Source: Siderastrea siderea (taxonomy: Eukaryota; Cnidaria; Anthozoa; Scleractinia; Rhizangiidae). Taken from it: 64,000 bases of DNA. The translations under genes and the position numbers were made by a program. Shown here piece after piece: positions 25,001 through 35,665 of the stretch. Every line of letters begins with the position of its first letter. Positions within the stretch are counted from its first letter, which is position 1. The notes under the pieces were generated by a model. That model saw nothing but the letters and a program-made list of their open reading frames with translations, did not search any database and was not told the origin of the DNA. Location of the stretch: positions 34,811,804 through 34,875,803 of the forward strand of contig OZ034971.1 in NCBI GenBank assembly GCA_964030785.1, in the 5' to 3' direction.

Positions 25001-28000
25001 AATTAAGAGATTGCTAACTTTCTGGATTTTACCGACGCAAGCATGCGTGACAAATATGTTATTACAACTTTACAAGTCAAAATAAGCAAATGGCAGTTTT
25101 CTTACTTTCCGTAGGGATGTGAGATGTCATAGTGAACCTCATTCTGGCTTCGCAGCTTGTTCTGTGCGGCGACGTAGTACGTGTATATCTTGGTCATGCC
25201 AGTGAAAAACGCAAAGTACAACAGCAGAAAGATCAGGAGAAACTTAAGCACATCTTTGAGCATTTTGTACAGGGACAACTGCAAAGGCCCAAGAGTTGAG
25301 TTGACTTGAAACACGTGAAGTAAGTGGAAGAAGGCCATCACTGAGGCACTGGCGTAGACCATATCAGCCCAAATAAACTCTGGACTCCTTGGTTTCCATT
25401 GATTATCGTTAGCACCCCATGCGATGAACCACAGCACGTAAGCTACAATAAAAGTAACTATGATAACGGTGTCAACCACGTTCCACCACTTTGAGTAATA
25501 TATGACCAATCCTTGTCGTTGCATCTCCAGGAATTCGACCACAATGAATCCAAGTACATAAGCTATTATCACGAAGTCTGTTAAAACAACAACGAGTTTA
25601 AAATAGGGATTGGGTGGGTAATAAAAAAACATTCTAATAAATGTAAAGAAGATCCTCGCAGTTATTAACGCAACTTATGCAGTTGCGAAAAGAAGGCCTG
25701 AAAAAATCAGGCTTGCCGGGATTCGAACCCTGACCTCTGCGATACCGGTGCAGCGCTCTAACCAATTGAGCTAACAAGCCAACTGGGAGCTGGTCATTAA
25801 ATTGGTTCGTAATATACCCGGGAAGATGAAGATGAAATTATAAATATATGAAATTCATATATTTGAACTGCGGAATGAAGAAATAAATGTAAAGAAGATC
25901 CTCGCCTGAAAAAATCAGGCTTGCCGGGCTTGCCTGCGAGGATCTTCTTTTCATTTATTTCTTCATTCCGCAGTTCAAATATATGAATTTCATATATTTA
26001 TAATTTCATCTTCATCTTCCCGGGTATATTACGAACCAATTTAATGACCAGCTCCCAGTTGGCTTGTTAGCTCAATTGGTTTAAGAGCGCTGCACCGGTA
26101 TTGCAGAGGTCAAGGTTCGAATCCCGGCAAGCCTGATTTTTTCAGGCTTTCTTTTCGCAACTGCATAAGTTGCGTTAATAACTGCGAGGATCTTCTTTAC
26201 ATTTATTTCTTCATTCCACAGTTCAAATATATGAATTTCATATATTTATAATTTCATCTTCATCTTCCCGGGTATATTACGAACCAATTTAATGACCAGC
26301 TTCCAGTTGGCTTGTTAGCTCAATTGTTTAGAGCGCTGCACCGATATCGCAGAGGTCAGGGTTCGAATCCCGGCAAGCCTGATTTTTTCAGGCTTTTCTT
26401 TTCGCCATACCACCCCTAAAGGCACGTGACGTAATCTGGTCAGCAGTTACCTACCCCCCTGCACCCAAGAACTAGGCTGAAATGTCATGTAAGCGACACC
26501 AAGTGTCATTTTCATTTGTAACTCAATAAACATGGGGCATCTTCTGGTCAGTGGTAGGTTGAGATTTCGCATATCACATAAGCATCAAAAAGTGTCCTAT
26601 CAGTGATACTGCCACAGACGCTTCCCCACGATGCTACCCCATGAGCGTGCGACCTTATATAGTCAGCGGTAATCCACCCGTCCCAAGGCCCAGCTCTTGA
26701 CTTATGTAAGTATCGCGAAATGTTATTATCAGTGTAGTAACATAATAATTGTATTTTATTGACATTTTGGTGATGCATGATTGGAAGCCCCTGGCCTACC
26801 AGACATCAAACTATATTCTTTCACCCGCGTTTCAGAAGCCAATTGAGTGATACCGGTTACAAGACAGTTTAATTCTCATGTACTTACCGAGTGTGGAGAG
26901 CCCTGCTAAGGGTGATTCGAAGTTTGTTTCAAAGGTGTTGGCAGAAATAGCGCACAAAAACACCAGGTATCCCGTGGTGTGGTTAACGAACTTGGAATAA
27001 GGATGCTGGAAAGTGTTTTTTACAAGACGAAAGCAATACCACTTGCATTGAAAGCGTAGGCAATTGGAGCAACTCACTTTTTTTAAACAGAGATCTACAA
27101 GATGATAAGGGACGTAGATCAAACTGAAGATAATCACTAGGGGTAGTTGAATTAAGAGAGCCCAAAACAACTTCACTATTAAATTCCTGTTTTGCCAACA
27201 CTGATCCTGGTAAATGATCTCATTGAGAATAGACTGGCATCTAGGGCTTGCTACAAACTGAAAATAACAATAAGAAGGTATCAGTGTTATAAGCATAACA
27301 TTCCCTTATAAGATGTAGTCCCCCGGAACTATCCAGATTTGCTCCCGGATGTGCTGTAGAGTTTTCGAGTTCACTGAACATCTCTGGACGTTTCAAGGTA
27401 TCGCCCCCTTGTGTCAACATAACTAATGAAAAGTTGCATGATACATGCAACTCAAATATCATAAGTTCCTTCGTTTTCTTTTTAGTGGAACTATTCTAAC
27501 TCGGGGACTACTAGGACGGTGAAAATCGTGACTCAGAACAGAAACACCCTGTTAAAGGAAATTAACAATTCAAACAAGTTGATAAGAATGTCGACGGTGG
27601 AACATCAATTATCGTGATCCTAAAATTGCACCCCAAATTCTTAATTGCAGTTGTGTGACCTTTGCATTTGGTAGAGGCAATCTCACAATTTATAACATAG
27701 AGGGCAAAATTACTTATTGCTGATTGGTTGAGTCAGAGGGTATTTTTTTTCTTAATTTTCTTTCTAACGAGAGTAAAATTACTGACTCCTGATTGGTCAA
27801 GCGCCAAAATTACTCGCATTTGATTGGCTGAGCGCGAGAGCGTGTCATTTGCACTCAGTTTAAGCGTCTCGAAACGAAATGCGAATTTTGGGTTGTTTAT
27901 CACAAAGATATTATCTATTTCTTCAGAGTTTGGCTTTTAACCGGATTGGTTGGTAAAAATGGCATGGAAATCGGGTGATAGCTCTAAAAGAGGTTCCAAA

Positions 28001-31000
28001 AGGTGAACCTGAATGTTTTACAGGAAACAGGAAATGGTTGCTTGTTTTAAAACTACTGAAAACCTCGGCTCAGCCAGCGAGTAAAAGCTTTACAACTCGG
28101 GTAAATAAATTTAAGCTTCATTAGTTTGAGTTTTATGTGTGTTTTGTCAATGAACTAGAATTGTATTCATCTCTTAAGATAATCCTGACATATGCATAAT
28201 AGACAGTCTTTTTTCGTTCTGTACGCTGAACTGTTTACGAGCGGGTACTTTAATATTTTAGAGGCCCTGTGATTGTGTTTCGACATGCATGGAAAGTTTT
28301 GCGAAAATTTTTCCCTCTGTGTTATAAACAACTAATCGCATTGAGTCCTCGTAGAATTAAGGATAAATTTTCGCCTCGTTTTTGCCCTCGTCGCCAATTT
28401 TGTGAAAACTTTGAAAATACCAGTGAAAATACATCCTTAATTCCATCACAGGCTTACCATCCTCTGTTTCTGTGGTGGGCTGGGCACTTATAATGGCTGT
28501 GTCGGTTTATCAAATATGCAAAACTAAAGCCGAAATTTAGGAGTTTTAAAACTAAGGAATATGAAATAAAAACTCATCAAATTGCTGCCATGTGTTTTGA
28601 TTTGTGTTTCTGTGTTTATGTTGGCGATTTAAGGCTCGCGAAAGCGATGTTTTCAAAATAACGGTCGGACTCGCTCAAAAGTAGAGAAAGAGAACAAGGC
28701 ATGCCTGCGTGTCTTTCAACTGGGTTCCTTTGTCGGTCAAACTCGCCACTCGGGTGACCACAGAGAAGATTTTGTCACCGACCAAAAGTTTCGCGTACGG
28801 AGGCCAGGGGCGGTAGTTTGTCGCACGTGAATTCAAATTTTAACGGAAAAATGCATTCTTCGAATTCCTTTGAGTTCGGATTTCTTGCAGATCATAGGGA
28901 GAAAGCAAATTGACAGTCGTATTCAAAAGTCTGGGCTCGATTCTAAAGGTCCATCCGCGATCGAATCTAACTCAAATTTGGCCAAAACTTTGTTCGAAGA
29001 CTATTCTTTCGAGGGCTAAGTTTTTTTTGTGTGAGCGAACCGGGCAAATACGACTTTTTTGGCGAAATGTTCGACTGGGTAGTGGAAATTGTGGGTCGCC
29101 TACATGCCTTGTTCTCTTTCTCTACTTTTGAGCGAGTCCGACCGTTATTTTGAAAACATCGCTTTCGCGAGCCTTAAATCGCTAAAATAAACACAGAAAA
29201 ACAAATCAAAACACATGACAGCAATTTGATGAGTTTTTATTTCATATTCCTCAGTTTTAAAACTCCTAAATTTCGGCTTTAGTTTTGCATATTTGATAAA
29301 CCGACACAGACATTATAAATGCACAGCCCACCACTAAAACAGAGGATGGTAAGCCTGTGATTCCATATGCGATTTCTTTGTTTATTACATATCCATGTTT
29401 GAGACCTTAAAGTGTATATGACACGAAAATTTTTTCTTCGGTTTTTGATTGTTTTATATGTATAAAAACGATTCTAAGCTTTAAACCGGCATCAAACTTT
29501 TCAAACGTACTTTTTTCGCGGTGAAAATAACGCAAATTTGACTTCAAAAGTGTCGCCGTCTCGCGCGGCCAAATTATCACGTGATTAGCTAATGTGACGT
29601 CAATCGACTTGATAACAAAACCAACATGGCGTCAAAGTGGAAGGAACTTGGAGAGTTGGGAAAGGTTTCTTGTAGCTAAAGCGCCTAATAAGCAGTGGTT
29701 TGCGTATTCCTTTTGACGATGTGGAGGGAAAGTACTCAGTATTCCTCGGATCCAGCATTTTGGGACAAGGGAATCGAGATAATTGTGTTGAAGGAGATGC
29801 AAGATCGAAGCACTCAGGCTACCCGACATTTTGATGTTTGCTATGTTTTTAACTTGAAGATATGGTTACGAACGAGCATTGTTTTATAAGGATCTGTCTC
29901 GATAAGCAAAGAAGTTTCACTGCAAAGCCCAGGGATGTTTTTCATTCGCAAAGCAGGACAGGTACGATAGCGTGGTCTGACTTTCGATTGTACAGGCGAA
30001 CAGAGCTATATACCAGTACGGTCTTAAATGAAATTTGTTCTTATTCTTCTCTGGACTTCAGTAAGACATTATGAAATCAATATAATTTCAGCCACGATCA
30101 CCTACTCATAACATTTTTACACTGGACCGAGAATACACTGTCTTAACCTGACTGCACTGGATGAAGGATTTTAACTTAAATAAATCACCTTTTTAGCAAG
30201 ACAAGAGTTCAGGATTTTGTTTGACTCTTCCTGTGAGGAGGCTGTAAATGCCTCGTTGTTAGAGGGTGAAAGGAGAAAGAAAATCAAGAGGTTGCTGAAA
30301 GAATTCCAGGAAAATGTCTCACTCGGTTATATTTGTTTATGAAGACAAACATTTTCTAGGAGTTTGTTTAATCCTATGTCTACATATCAAGGTTTTTATC
30401 AATCAGGCTGAAATAAACTCCCTGCCTTTTCACTGATGTCCATGACCTGACCTGACCTGACTTACATCAACTTGCCAACAACAAAAATCCCTGTTAATAC
30501 CAACAGCTGTAACTAAGCTAGATCCATCCAGGCCTTGAGAGATCTAGGTTGGGTGGTTGTTGATAGTGGCACAGGGCATTCAGACACCTCCCCCCCCCCC
30601 CTTTGCTTTTTGGTCAGATGAAGTAAACATGGAATCACTATCTCTTGTTGCTTTATGTTTGGTGGTGGTTCTGATAAATCAATAAATATCAACTATCAAA
30701 ATTGAAGATCAAGTGATGATGACAGAAGGACATTCCTTCTGTTGCAATGATTGTGACCTATTGTCAACAAGAACAATACATTACATTGTATTTAATTTAC
30801 TATTTTAGAAACTTCCCATATAGGAATACTTAGATAAATAATTGTTGTTGTTGTTGTTGTTGTTGTTTTTGTTGTACTGCCACTCTTTGTTGGCTGTGAC
30901 AAAACAGGTACACTATGTCATGATGTTACAAACACATAATTATTCCTAAGTAAAGATTGACTGGTGATTTACAATGTTGTTAAGGATGCCACAAATGCCC

Positions 31001-34000
31001 CAAGCTTTAACTCTGTCTCCAGTTATTAGGAACTATGGAATTAATTTAGGTGCTCCATACAGGGCTTCCATCTCTCTCCATCAGAATCAGGCTTAAGCAG
31101 ATTAAGCTTGCGGTGCCCGCCCTGTGTGAGGAACCTGTATTGTGTGCGTGTGTGTGTCTTGGGTGGGGGGGGGGGGGGGAGTGAGCTGCTGTAAATAATA
31201 TCTACAAGGGATGTATGGATCCTCATCACTGTGTCTGAGTGATACATATGCTTTGGTAATCGACCAGTTAATAATGATTATTATTGATAAAAGCCATGAT
31301 TATTATTGATGAAGATTGATGTTGATTTCCACTGTTCATAGGAAAATTGTTTGAGAAGGAGTCAATATGGAGACCCACTGTTGATTTGCAAATTTACTCT
31401 TCAATTGTCAATTCCTTTTGGTTTATTTATAATTAACTGTTGGTTTTAGAAGAGTTTGATGTGCTGCGCTCCCCTCCTGTGGTATTAGAAATTAAACACC
31501 AAAAGCTTTTTAAGAAGGTCAAGGACACCAGTTATTTTAAAAGCTAATGAACATGGTTATGATTCAATAACGGTTCTACAATATTGGAAAACCATACCCA
31601 CTGCAAAACAAAGCAAAATGAACTGTATTTTAATGCGAAATGTGACTGCCTTCATGGTACTGAGTTGTTTGAAAAATTATTGAGCCATATTGATATTCTA
31701 ACAGTCAGCAACAGTCACTAACAGTCTTAAGCTGCTATATTTGCTGAATCAGCCAGCGATATGGCAAGTAGCATGCGAGCCGAAGTCAGTTTCAGTGCCT
31801 TTTTTAAAGTAAAGCGTATATAGATTCTAATTGCAGGATAACACGACAGTGGAAATAAATGTCTTTTCTGGCCTGGAAGTACATTGCGTACGGCAATATT
31901 ATCAACAAAACGATTTCGTCTTTGGCTTTTCTCTACGCTCTGTAAAAACACTTTCGCTTGCTGCAGAAACCACTGAAACTAAGGCCAGGCTGGGAATAAA
32001 ATCTGGGAACTCCTTCTTAAATCGAAATGGATCGAAAATACAGCACACTCTCTAGAGGAACGACGACATTTTTGCGGTATTAAAACATCAAAACAATCGG
32101 CACTTTCGATTCTCCTTAGGTTGATGGAAACAGTAAGCTGTTTATGTGAACACAAGGGATTTGATGTTCTTGATAAACCCTAAAAGAACTCAACAAAGAA
32201 ATCTCGCAACTGAGGTGCTTCCACTCGGATGTACAGTCAGGATAAATCATCGACTTTGAGATCAACATCCTCACCACAGTTCGAAAGAAGAGAAGACATC
32301 CCAAATGTTCGTCGTTGTCTGGTTTGATAAGACCTAAAAGAGCACTATTTTTTCTCCTACTTGTTCTTTCTCACTGTAGGTTTTGGAAGTTTCGAGAAGA
32401 GCCCCGATACTGCTGAACGATGTCAACATTTTGAGGCGATTTGTAACAAAAACACTGCGTCCGCGGGAACGCAATCAAGTCGATTGACGTCACAATGCGG
32501 TAAATTCGGTCCCAGTCCCCGGGACAGTTTTGAAGTGAAAAATAGGGTCTTTTGCCGGCGAAAAGAGAGGTTTTTAAAAATTTTAGACAGGTTTTAAGTT
32601 TAGTATCGTTTTTATACACATCAGACTCTCAAAAACCGAAGAAAAAAATTTCGTGTCATATACACTTTAATGTTCTTAGTTTGGTTATTTTTTTCTTTCT
32701 TTCAGTGTGATTTAAAGTTATTGTCTTACGCTTCACTGGTCAATCTAAAGCGAAGTGTCAATTTTCGGAAGCGTCAATTTTCGCCACGCCAATTCTTATC
32801 TTTCTATGACCACAAATTCTCAACAATATCCTATGGTTGAGGAATCCGCCTTGTTTGTTTTATCGAACTATAACAAAACCTCCTTCATTTTCCCTTCCTA
32901 GTTCGATCTTGGATCTTTTAAAAACATTTTGCTTCCTGGAGCGGTGCGTCATAGGGGTTTCTCGAAAAATAAAGGGGGGAGGGACAAAGAACGGGAACTG
33001 GCTGACGTAAGTAGGTCAGACTTAAATAACAATTTTTAATCTAGGTTGTCAGTGAATTTCAAGCATGAACATTAAAAAAAAAAAAAAGATTCAGTCGCCC
33101 CACCGAAAAAAATTAGGGTGAAGGCCGCTTCACTTGATTAGAAAGACGATCTAATTTTCTTCGATACAATGCGACTGAATTAAAGATAATATGTAATGGT
33201 TGGAAATAAACAACTGTAGCGAACATCAATGACTCTTTGTTGAGTTATTAGATTGTGCGAGTTCGACAGTTTCCTTCATGGATGATCGTAAAACTCGGGC
33301 GAAGAATAGGGATTAGCGCGATCCGAGCAAAGAGCTGCTCGCGACTCGAATCCCGCCATTCCTGACTCTTCACACGCGCTTTACAGTCCCTGAAGTGAAA
33401 CAGCGACTACCAGTAGTCTATATGACCTATACAACCTTCTTCGTCTAGCGTGTCAACTAAACATTTGCCGTTCCTTCTCCGAATCAGGGCAACTAAAGCA
33501 TGCTGTAAATAGTCAGAAATCTGGCCAGGAAGGAATTTCACACACACAAAAAAAAAATATTAAGAAACACTGCCTACCTTCTTTCGTCCTTTTTCAGCGG
33601 CAGTCTTCAATAGACCGATACTTGCGCTGTAGTTGCAGTTTTCACATGCATCGTCCATGTTCTTGTCTTTGCCAACGAGTGGACCGGTTCCTTCAGTATC
33701 CATCACCTCGAGCAGTTCCTTCCAATTACCTTGTTCAACAACGCCAGCGGCGAAATTCTCGAGGCGTGACGCTCGTGCTAAGTAGTCATCTCTGCTGTAA
33801 TGATGTTCGTACTTGGCGAGCTCTTCGACAAGGTGTGAGTCATGGAGGGCTCCTGCTATAACATCAGTGTGCACATTGCCCGTTGCGGAATTCTCTTGAT
33901 TGGTGCACCACAGCCACTTCAAGCCAATGTACAGAGGGTTGGAAAGGATTTCTAGCCATTTTTGCTCGCGCTCTTCTTTGGTCATTTCGCCTCCTTCTTG

Positions 34001-34375
34001 TTGTTCTTCAATTGATAATGATATGTATTCTTTCGTTTCTTTGTTACAGCTGGTGAACGGGCTTAGATAGTGGCATAGCTTCTCAAAACCTGTCTTAAAT
34101 TTCTGCCATCTGCTTAGTTCTCCCATCTGTTTCTCTCTTTGGATTATCTTTTCGCATACTGACAAGTCTTTCATTTCCTTCAAGTCCCCTTCTTCAGCAT
34201 TTGCTATGTACTGCCAAACAGCAAAGGCGTCTTCTCTTTCAAGATGGCCAAGAAGGTCATCGACATTGTTGCTTTTGCTCTCTGATAACCGACAATCAGT
34301 GTATTTTTCAGTTATATATTCTTTACGTTTCGAATGCACATCCCCCAGAAACTCTTCGTAGCTGATGGAGCCCAT
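17278..34375 (-). CDS. TRPC-like cation channel, copy B (eight exons, near complete)
   Basis: Eight minus-strand exons: 34375-33578, 27257-26888, 25633-25106, 23507-23309, 21794-21633, 20303-20172, 19461-19423, 17463-17278. Together they encode about 800 residues: a TRP_2-like linker region, six membrane segments, the LFW pore motif, an S6 ending SMLISMMSNSF, the TRP-box region EWKFSRTRMWLEW, and a charged tail. TRPC channels are plasma-membrane calcium-permeable channels gated downstream of phospholipase C. All junctions have GT-AG sites and matching phases except exon 2 to exon 3, which is off by one base next to a tRNA cassette. No ankyrin repeats are visible in the first exon. Introns hold several transposons. 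It may be functional with an unseen microexon, or recently disabled. Confidence 0.75.
17820..17880. repeat. Poly-G / GT microsatellite
   Basis: A T-run, a G-run, about ten GT dinucleotides and a second G-run. It lies just upstream of TRPC copy B exon 8 on the minus strand, within intron 7. Confidence 0.95.
17881..19420. other. Intron 7 of TRPC copy B, non-coding
   Basis: It contains a YY1-like palindromic patch (AAGATGGTGGCCATCTT near 18259) and a tRNA-Thr-like remnant near 19028-19075 (GCACCGGTATTGCAAAGGTC). The open frame at 18215-18529 has no recognisable features. Confidence 0.45.
19423..19461 (-). CDS. TRPC-like copy B exon 7 (39 nt)
   Basis: 13 codons, GQDDSTESKDHKK, between ACATAAG and AAG|GTAGG. 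Too short to claim alone. However, equal-length exons with good splice sites lie at the paralogous places in copies A (4343-4381) and C (55253-55291), both encoding DEGDGTDIENY-like peptides. Confidence 0.65.
20172..20303 (-). CDS. TRPC-like copy B exon 6
   Basis: 44 codons after the acceptor TTTTCGCAG: KIFSKKTEKHHPRANV and on to GMPTTPST, ending at ACA|GTAAGT. It is hydrophilic and basic to Thr-rich. Reading through would stop six codons later (TGA at 20151-20153), so a short isoform is possible. The donor is supported by the conserved donor in copy C (56397) and by in-phase exons 7 and 8. Confidence 0.65.
21633..21794 (-). CDS. TRPC-like copy B exon 5 (TRP-box region)
   Basis: 54 codons, phase 0 at both ends. 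It encodes QEADVEWKFSRTRMWLEW followed by IDKGNALPTPLS, the TRPC post-S6 signature with the EWKF TRP box and the Pro-rich turn. It then continues into a hydrophobic stretch ending in basic residues. The donor is AAG|GTGAGC. The paralogous exon 57518-57664 is 15 nt shorter. Confidence 0.85.
21968..22075. repeat. CAAT/ATCG simple repeat
   Basis: A run of ATCA units followed by GATC/ATCG-rich degenerate units, in intron 4 of TRPC copy B. Confidence 0.9.
22341..22908. mobile_element. TTAA-flanked piggyBac-like MITE, copy 2 (reverse orientation)
   Basis: The ends are CCCAATTCTGCCTGG and GGCAGAATAGGG, flanked by TTAA at 22337-22340 and 22909-22912. It has the same inner order as the copies at 1198 and 61224, read on the other strand, including TGACGTCA and GCCGCCATTTT. 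It lies in intron 4 of TRPC copy B. Confidence 0.85.
23309..23507 (-). CDS. TRPC-like copy B exon 4 (pore and S6)
   Basis: The acceptor is TTATTCTTAG and the donor ATG|GTAAGT. It encodes KPTNTLLRLFWLLIGFL, including the LFW pore motif of TRPCs, then a hydrophobic S6 (IIFMVIVALSMLISMMSNSF). The phase matches exons 3 and 5. In copy C only a few bases at the 3' boundary of this exon survive (around 58171). Confidence 0.85.
23520..25100. other. Intron 3 of TRPC copy B, non-coding
   Basis: No coding sequence. A G-run with interspersed A lies at 24120-24148 and a twofold GGGAGGTTT near 24385. Nothing else is supported. Confidence 0.5.
25106..25633 (-). CDS. TRPC-like copy B exon 3 (S2 to S5)
   Basis: It encodes S2 (FVIIAYVLGFIVVEFLEM), S3 (WWNVVDTVIIVTFIVAYVL), the S4 region (FHLLHVFQVNSTLGPLQLSL) and S5 (FLLIFLLLYFAFFTGM). 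The donor is GGAAA|GTAAGA, leaving two bases that fit exon 4. The acceptor side is unusual: the pyrimidine tract and AG at 25634-25635 lie at the junction with a tRNA-Thr cassette, and splicing here puts the frame one base out relative to exon 2. Confidence 0.8.
25710..25780 (-). tRNA. tRNA-Thr(GGT)-like gene, variant anticodon loop
   Basis: The cloverleaf is kept, but the anticodon loop reads CCGGTAT, placing C at the normally invariant T33. The anticodon stem has one mismatch. It probably does not give a standard tRNA. Confidence 0.5.
26061..26133 (+). tRNA. tRNA-Thr-like pseudogene, D-arm insertion
   Basis: Same cassette, with two extra bases in the D-arm (GGTTTAAGAGC) and C33 in the loop CCGGTAT. 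The anticodon stem is fully paired. It is followed by GATTTTTTCAGG. Confidence 0.45.
26309..26379 (+). tRNA. tRNA-like pseudogene, anticodon mutated to GAT
   Basis: Same backbone, but the loop is CCGATAT, so the anticodon triplet reads GAT (Ile) instead of GGT, with C33. The D-arm has lost one G. It looks like a decaying copy, not a true tRNA-Ile. Confidence 0.45.
26888..27257 (-). CDS. TRPC-like copy B exon 2 (pre-S1 and S1)
   Basis: The acceptor is TTATTTTCAG and the donor CTCG|GTAAGT. It encodes FVASPRCQSILNEIIYQ, a hydrophobic pre-S1 segment (LFWALLIQLPLVIIFSLIY), then KFVNHTTGYLVFLCAIS corresponding to TRPC S1. It enters in phase 0 and leaves one base over. The start matches the FVA-P-CQ motif at this position in TRPC proteins. 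Confidence 0.8.
27300..28440. other. Intron 1 of TRPC copy B, non-coding part
   Basis: Contains three inverted-CCAAT-like GATTGG motifs between 27720 and 27830 with 'aaaattact' repeats around them. No gene is seen. Confidence 0.4.
28447..29359. mobile_element. 913-bp MITE with about 257-bp inverted repeats
   Basis: Inverted arms 28447-28703 and 29103-29359 begin CACAGGCTTACCATCCTC. The flanking 7-bp duplication is ATTCCAT at 28440-28446 and 29360-29366. The arms carry GCTCGCGAAAGCGATG and CGGTCGGACTCGCTC. No ORF of note. The superfamily is not assigned. Confidence 0.8.
29411..32666. mobile_element. 3.26-kb TTAA-flanked element (Kolobok- or piggyBac-type)
   Basis: The ends are AGTGTATATGACACG and CGTGTCATATACACT, flanked by TTAA at 29407-29410 and 32667-32670. 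Imperfect inverted similarity extends about 200 bp inward and includes TGACGTCAATCGACTTGAT in both arms. I see no transposase; the interior has only short ORFs, a TTG microsatellite and G/C runs. It sits in intron 1 of TRPC copy B. Confidence 0.7.
30841..30868. repeat. TTG trinucleotide microsatellite
   Basis: About nine TTG units. Confidence 0.95.
32671..33570. other. Intron 1 of TRPC copy B, remainder
   Basis: A poly-A run lies near 33074. No coding or RNA feature is supported. Confidence 0.45.
33578..34375 (-). CDS. TRPC-like copy B exon 1 (N-terminus, TRP_2-like linker)
   Basis: 266 codons from ATG at 34375; an in-frame TAA lies five codons upstream, so this start is well bounded. The exon ends AAG|GTAGGC, phase 0. 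Residues 145-151 (SNPLYIG), 171-190 (acidic/aliphatic helix) and 206-215 (ENFAAGVVEQ) follow the pattern of the post-ankyrin TRP_2 region of TRPC proteins. The last residues, LLKTAAEKGRKK, join smoothly to FVASPRC of exon 2, as in the family. Residues 1-144 are charged and show no ankyrin repeat, unlike ordinary TRPCs. Confidence 0.75.
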
Positions 34376-34379
34376 GATC

Positions 34380-35546
34380 GAGCATTTAACTTAATAAAGT
34401 ATTTTCAGCCAGCCGACTACGCAACAGCGCGCCCTCTACTACTGCCTAAATATTGTGTTTACGTCCTCCAGTCAGTAGCTAGGGTTAGATGACACCATTC
34501 TAAGAAATCCTTCACTTGATTCCAAGAAACTTGCTCAGTTTTTCGTGCAATGGCAGACTTTTAGTCAACTTGCAATCGATTCGGCCGTGGTTTCTGTTTG
34601 GACTTGTTCTCTTCTGTGAGGCTAGTGAGCTTTTGCAAAATTGCAGAAGCTATGGAAACTTTATTGTCGATTTCGTGCTTTCTGGATTTTAAAAACTTGC
34701 ATGTTTTTTTTGCCCTTCTATTACCAGGGTCAAAGAGCATTTCATATCAAACCAGAAAACGCCTGAACACTTTGATTACATTGATTTCAACAGAAGCCGC
34801 TTTGATGTCGCGACTAGTGATTTAGGAGCTTATGAGGTCGGTTAGGGATGAAATTTTTTTGCAAAAACAATGCATGTGGTTTAACCTCGAAACCTAATAT
34901 CGGTTAAATAGGTTTCGCGAAACCTAATTTCGGATCCTTTTTCTTTCGGACACCAAAATTCAGACAAAGTACATCCAGGCATTTTTATATCAAATTTCAG
35001 ACGTTTATGTCGGTTGTTTTGGATTATTTTATCAAACAATAAAAGTAAACAAATGCAGTCGTCCAAACGTTGTCAAATTAGACAAAGAATGATTTGTTGA
35101 TCGTAACGTTATCCAACAATTTCAAAAATTTAGCAATTTTATCCAGCAATTTGGCACGAGACTACATCAGGTTTTATACATTCAACAGTGACCGATTTCA
35201 GTGTAAAAGAAGGACAGTAGACACGTGTAACTTTTGAGGCTGTAACTTTTGAGGCTGCGAAAGCGTGACAAATGTGCAGCTTTCTTTCAGTTGTAGCTCT
35301 TGAACCTCTTTTACTGAACAAAATTTTAAACCATTTTAAAGTGACAGCTGAGAAAGGACATGATGATCAGATTACTTTCATATGGAATCCCTTCGTTCTG
35401 AGGGATACAAGTTGTTATCAAAGTCCAGTAAACACGTTGTAAACATCTGGTGGCGTGATCAGGGAAAATGCGTGTCTTCTAAACCGACACTTTCTAAAAA
35501 GTATTTGAGATTGCATGGCGGTGCGGTTAGTTTAGAGCCTAAGGCA
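34380..35546. other. Upstream region of TRPC copy B
   Basis: The region between the TRPC start and the Academ-like element. It should contain the TRPC promoter, but no clear TATA or initiator can be singled out. The element's target lies in a GTGCGGTTAG...AACCGCAC context. Confidence 0.4.
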
Positions 35547-35555
35547 CCGGACTTG

Positions 35556-35665
35556 TAGCCTGCGAATACAGCCGCCTCTCATTCACGTCCCGCAACGAAG
35601 AGCGAAACGGGAAGAGAGACGTCTGCGATTCGCCGCCAAAAATTCCATACTGATGACGTAAATCT
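35556..35665. repeat. Left terminal inverted repeat of Academ-like element
   Basis: 110 bp from TAGCCTGCG to GACGTAAATCT, preceded by the target duplication CCGGACTTG. It holds a short inner inverted pair around GGGACGTG and CGTCTGCG. Confidence 0.9.

Larger units (their letters stand above)
25634..26405. repeat. Cluster of tRNA-Thr cassettes in intron 2 of TRPC copy B
   Basis: One minus-strand cassette (25636-25820), a collapsed inverted remnant (25880-25950), then two plus-strand cassettes with a 248-bp period. Conserved flanks are GATCTTCTTTACATTTATTTC, AATATATGAATTTCATATAT and CCCGGGTATATTACGAACC. The left edge abuts TRPC exon 3 directly. No flanking duplication is visible at this site. 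A 26-bp fragment of the same repeat occurs at 45680-45705. Confidence 0.8.

Noticed and set aside
26548..26778. 76-residue ORF as a candidate missing exon between TRPC exons 2 and 3
   Set aside because: Sequence has no membrane or TRPC character, and no splice sites fixing the phase were found.
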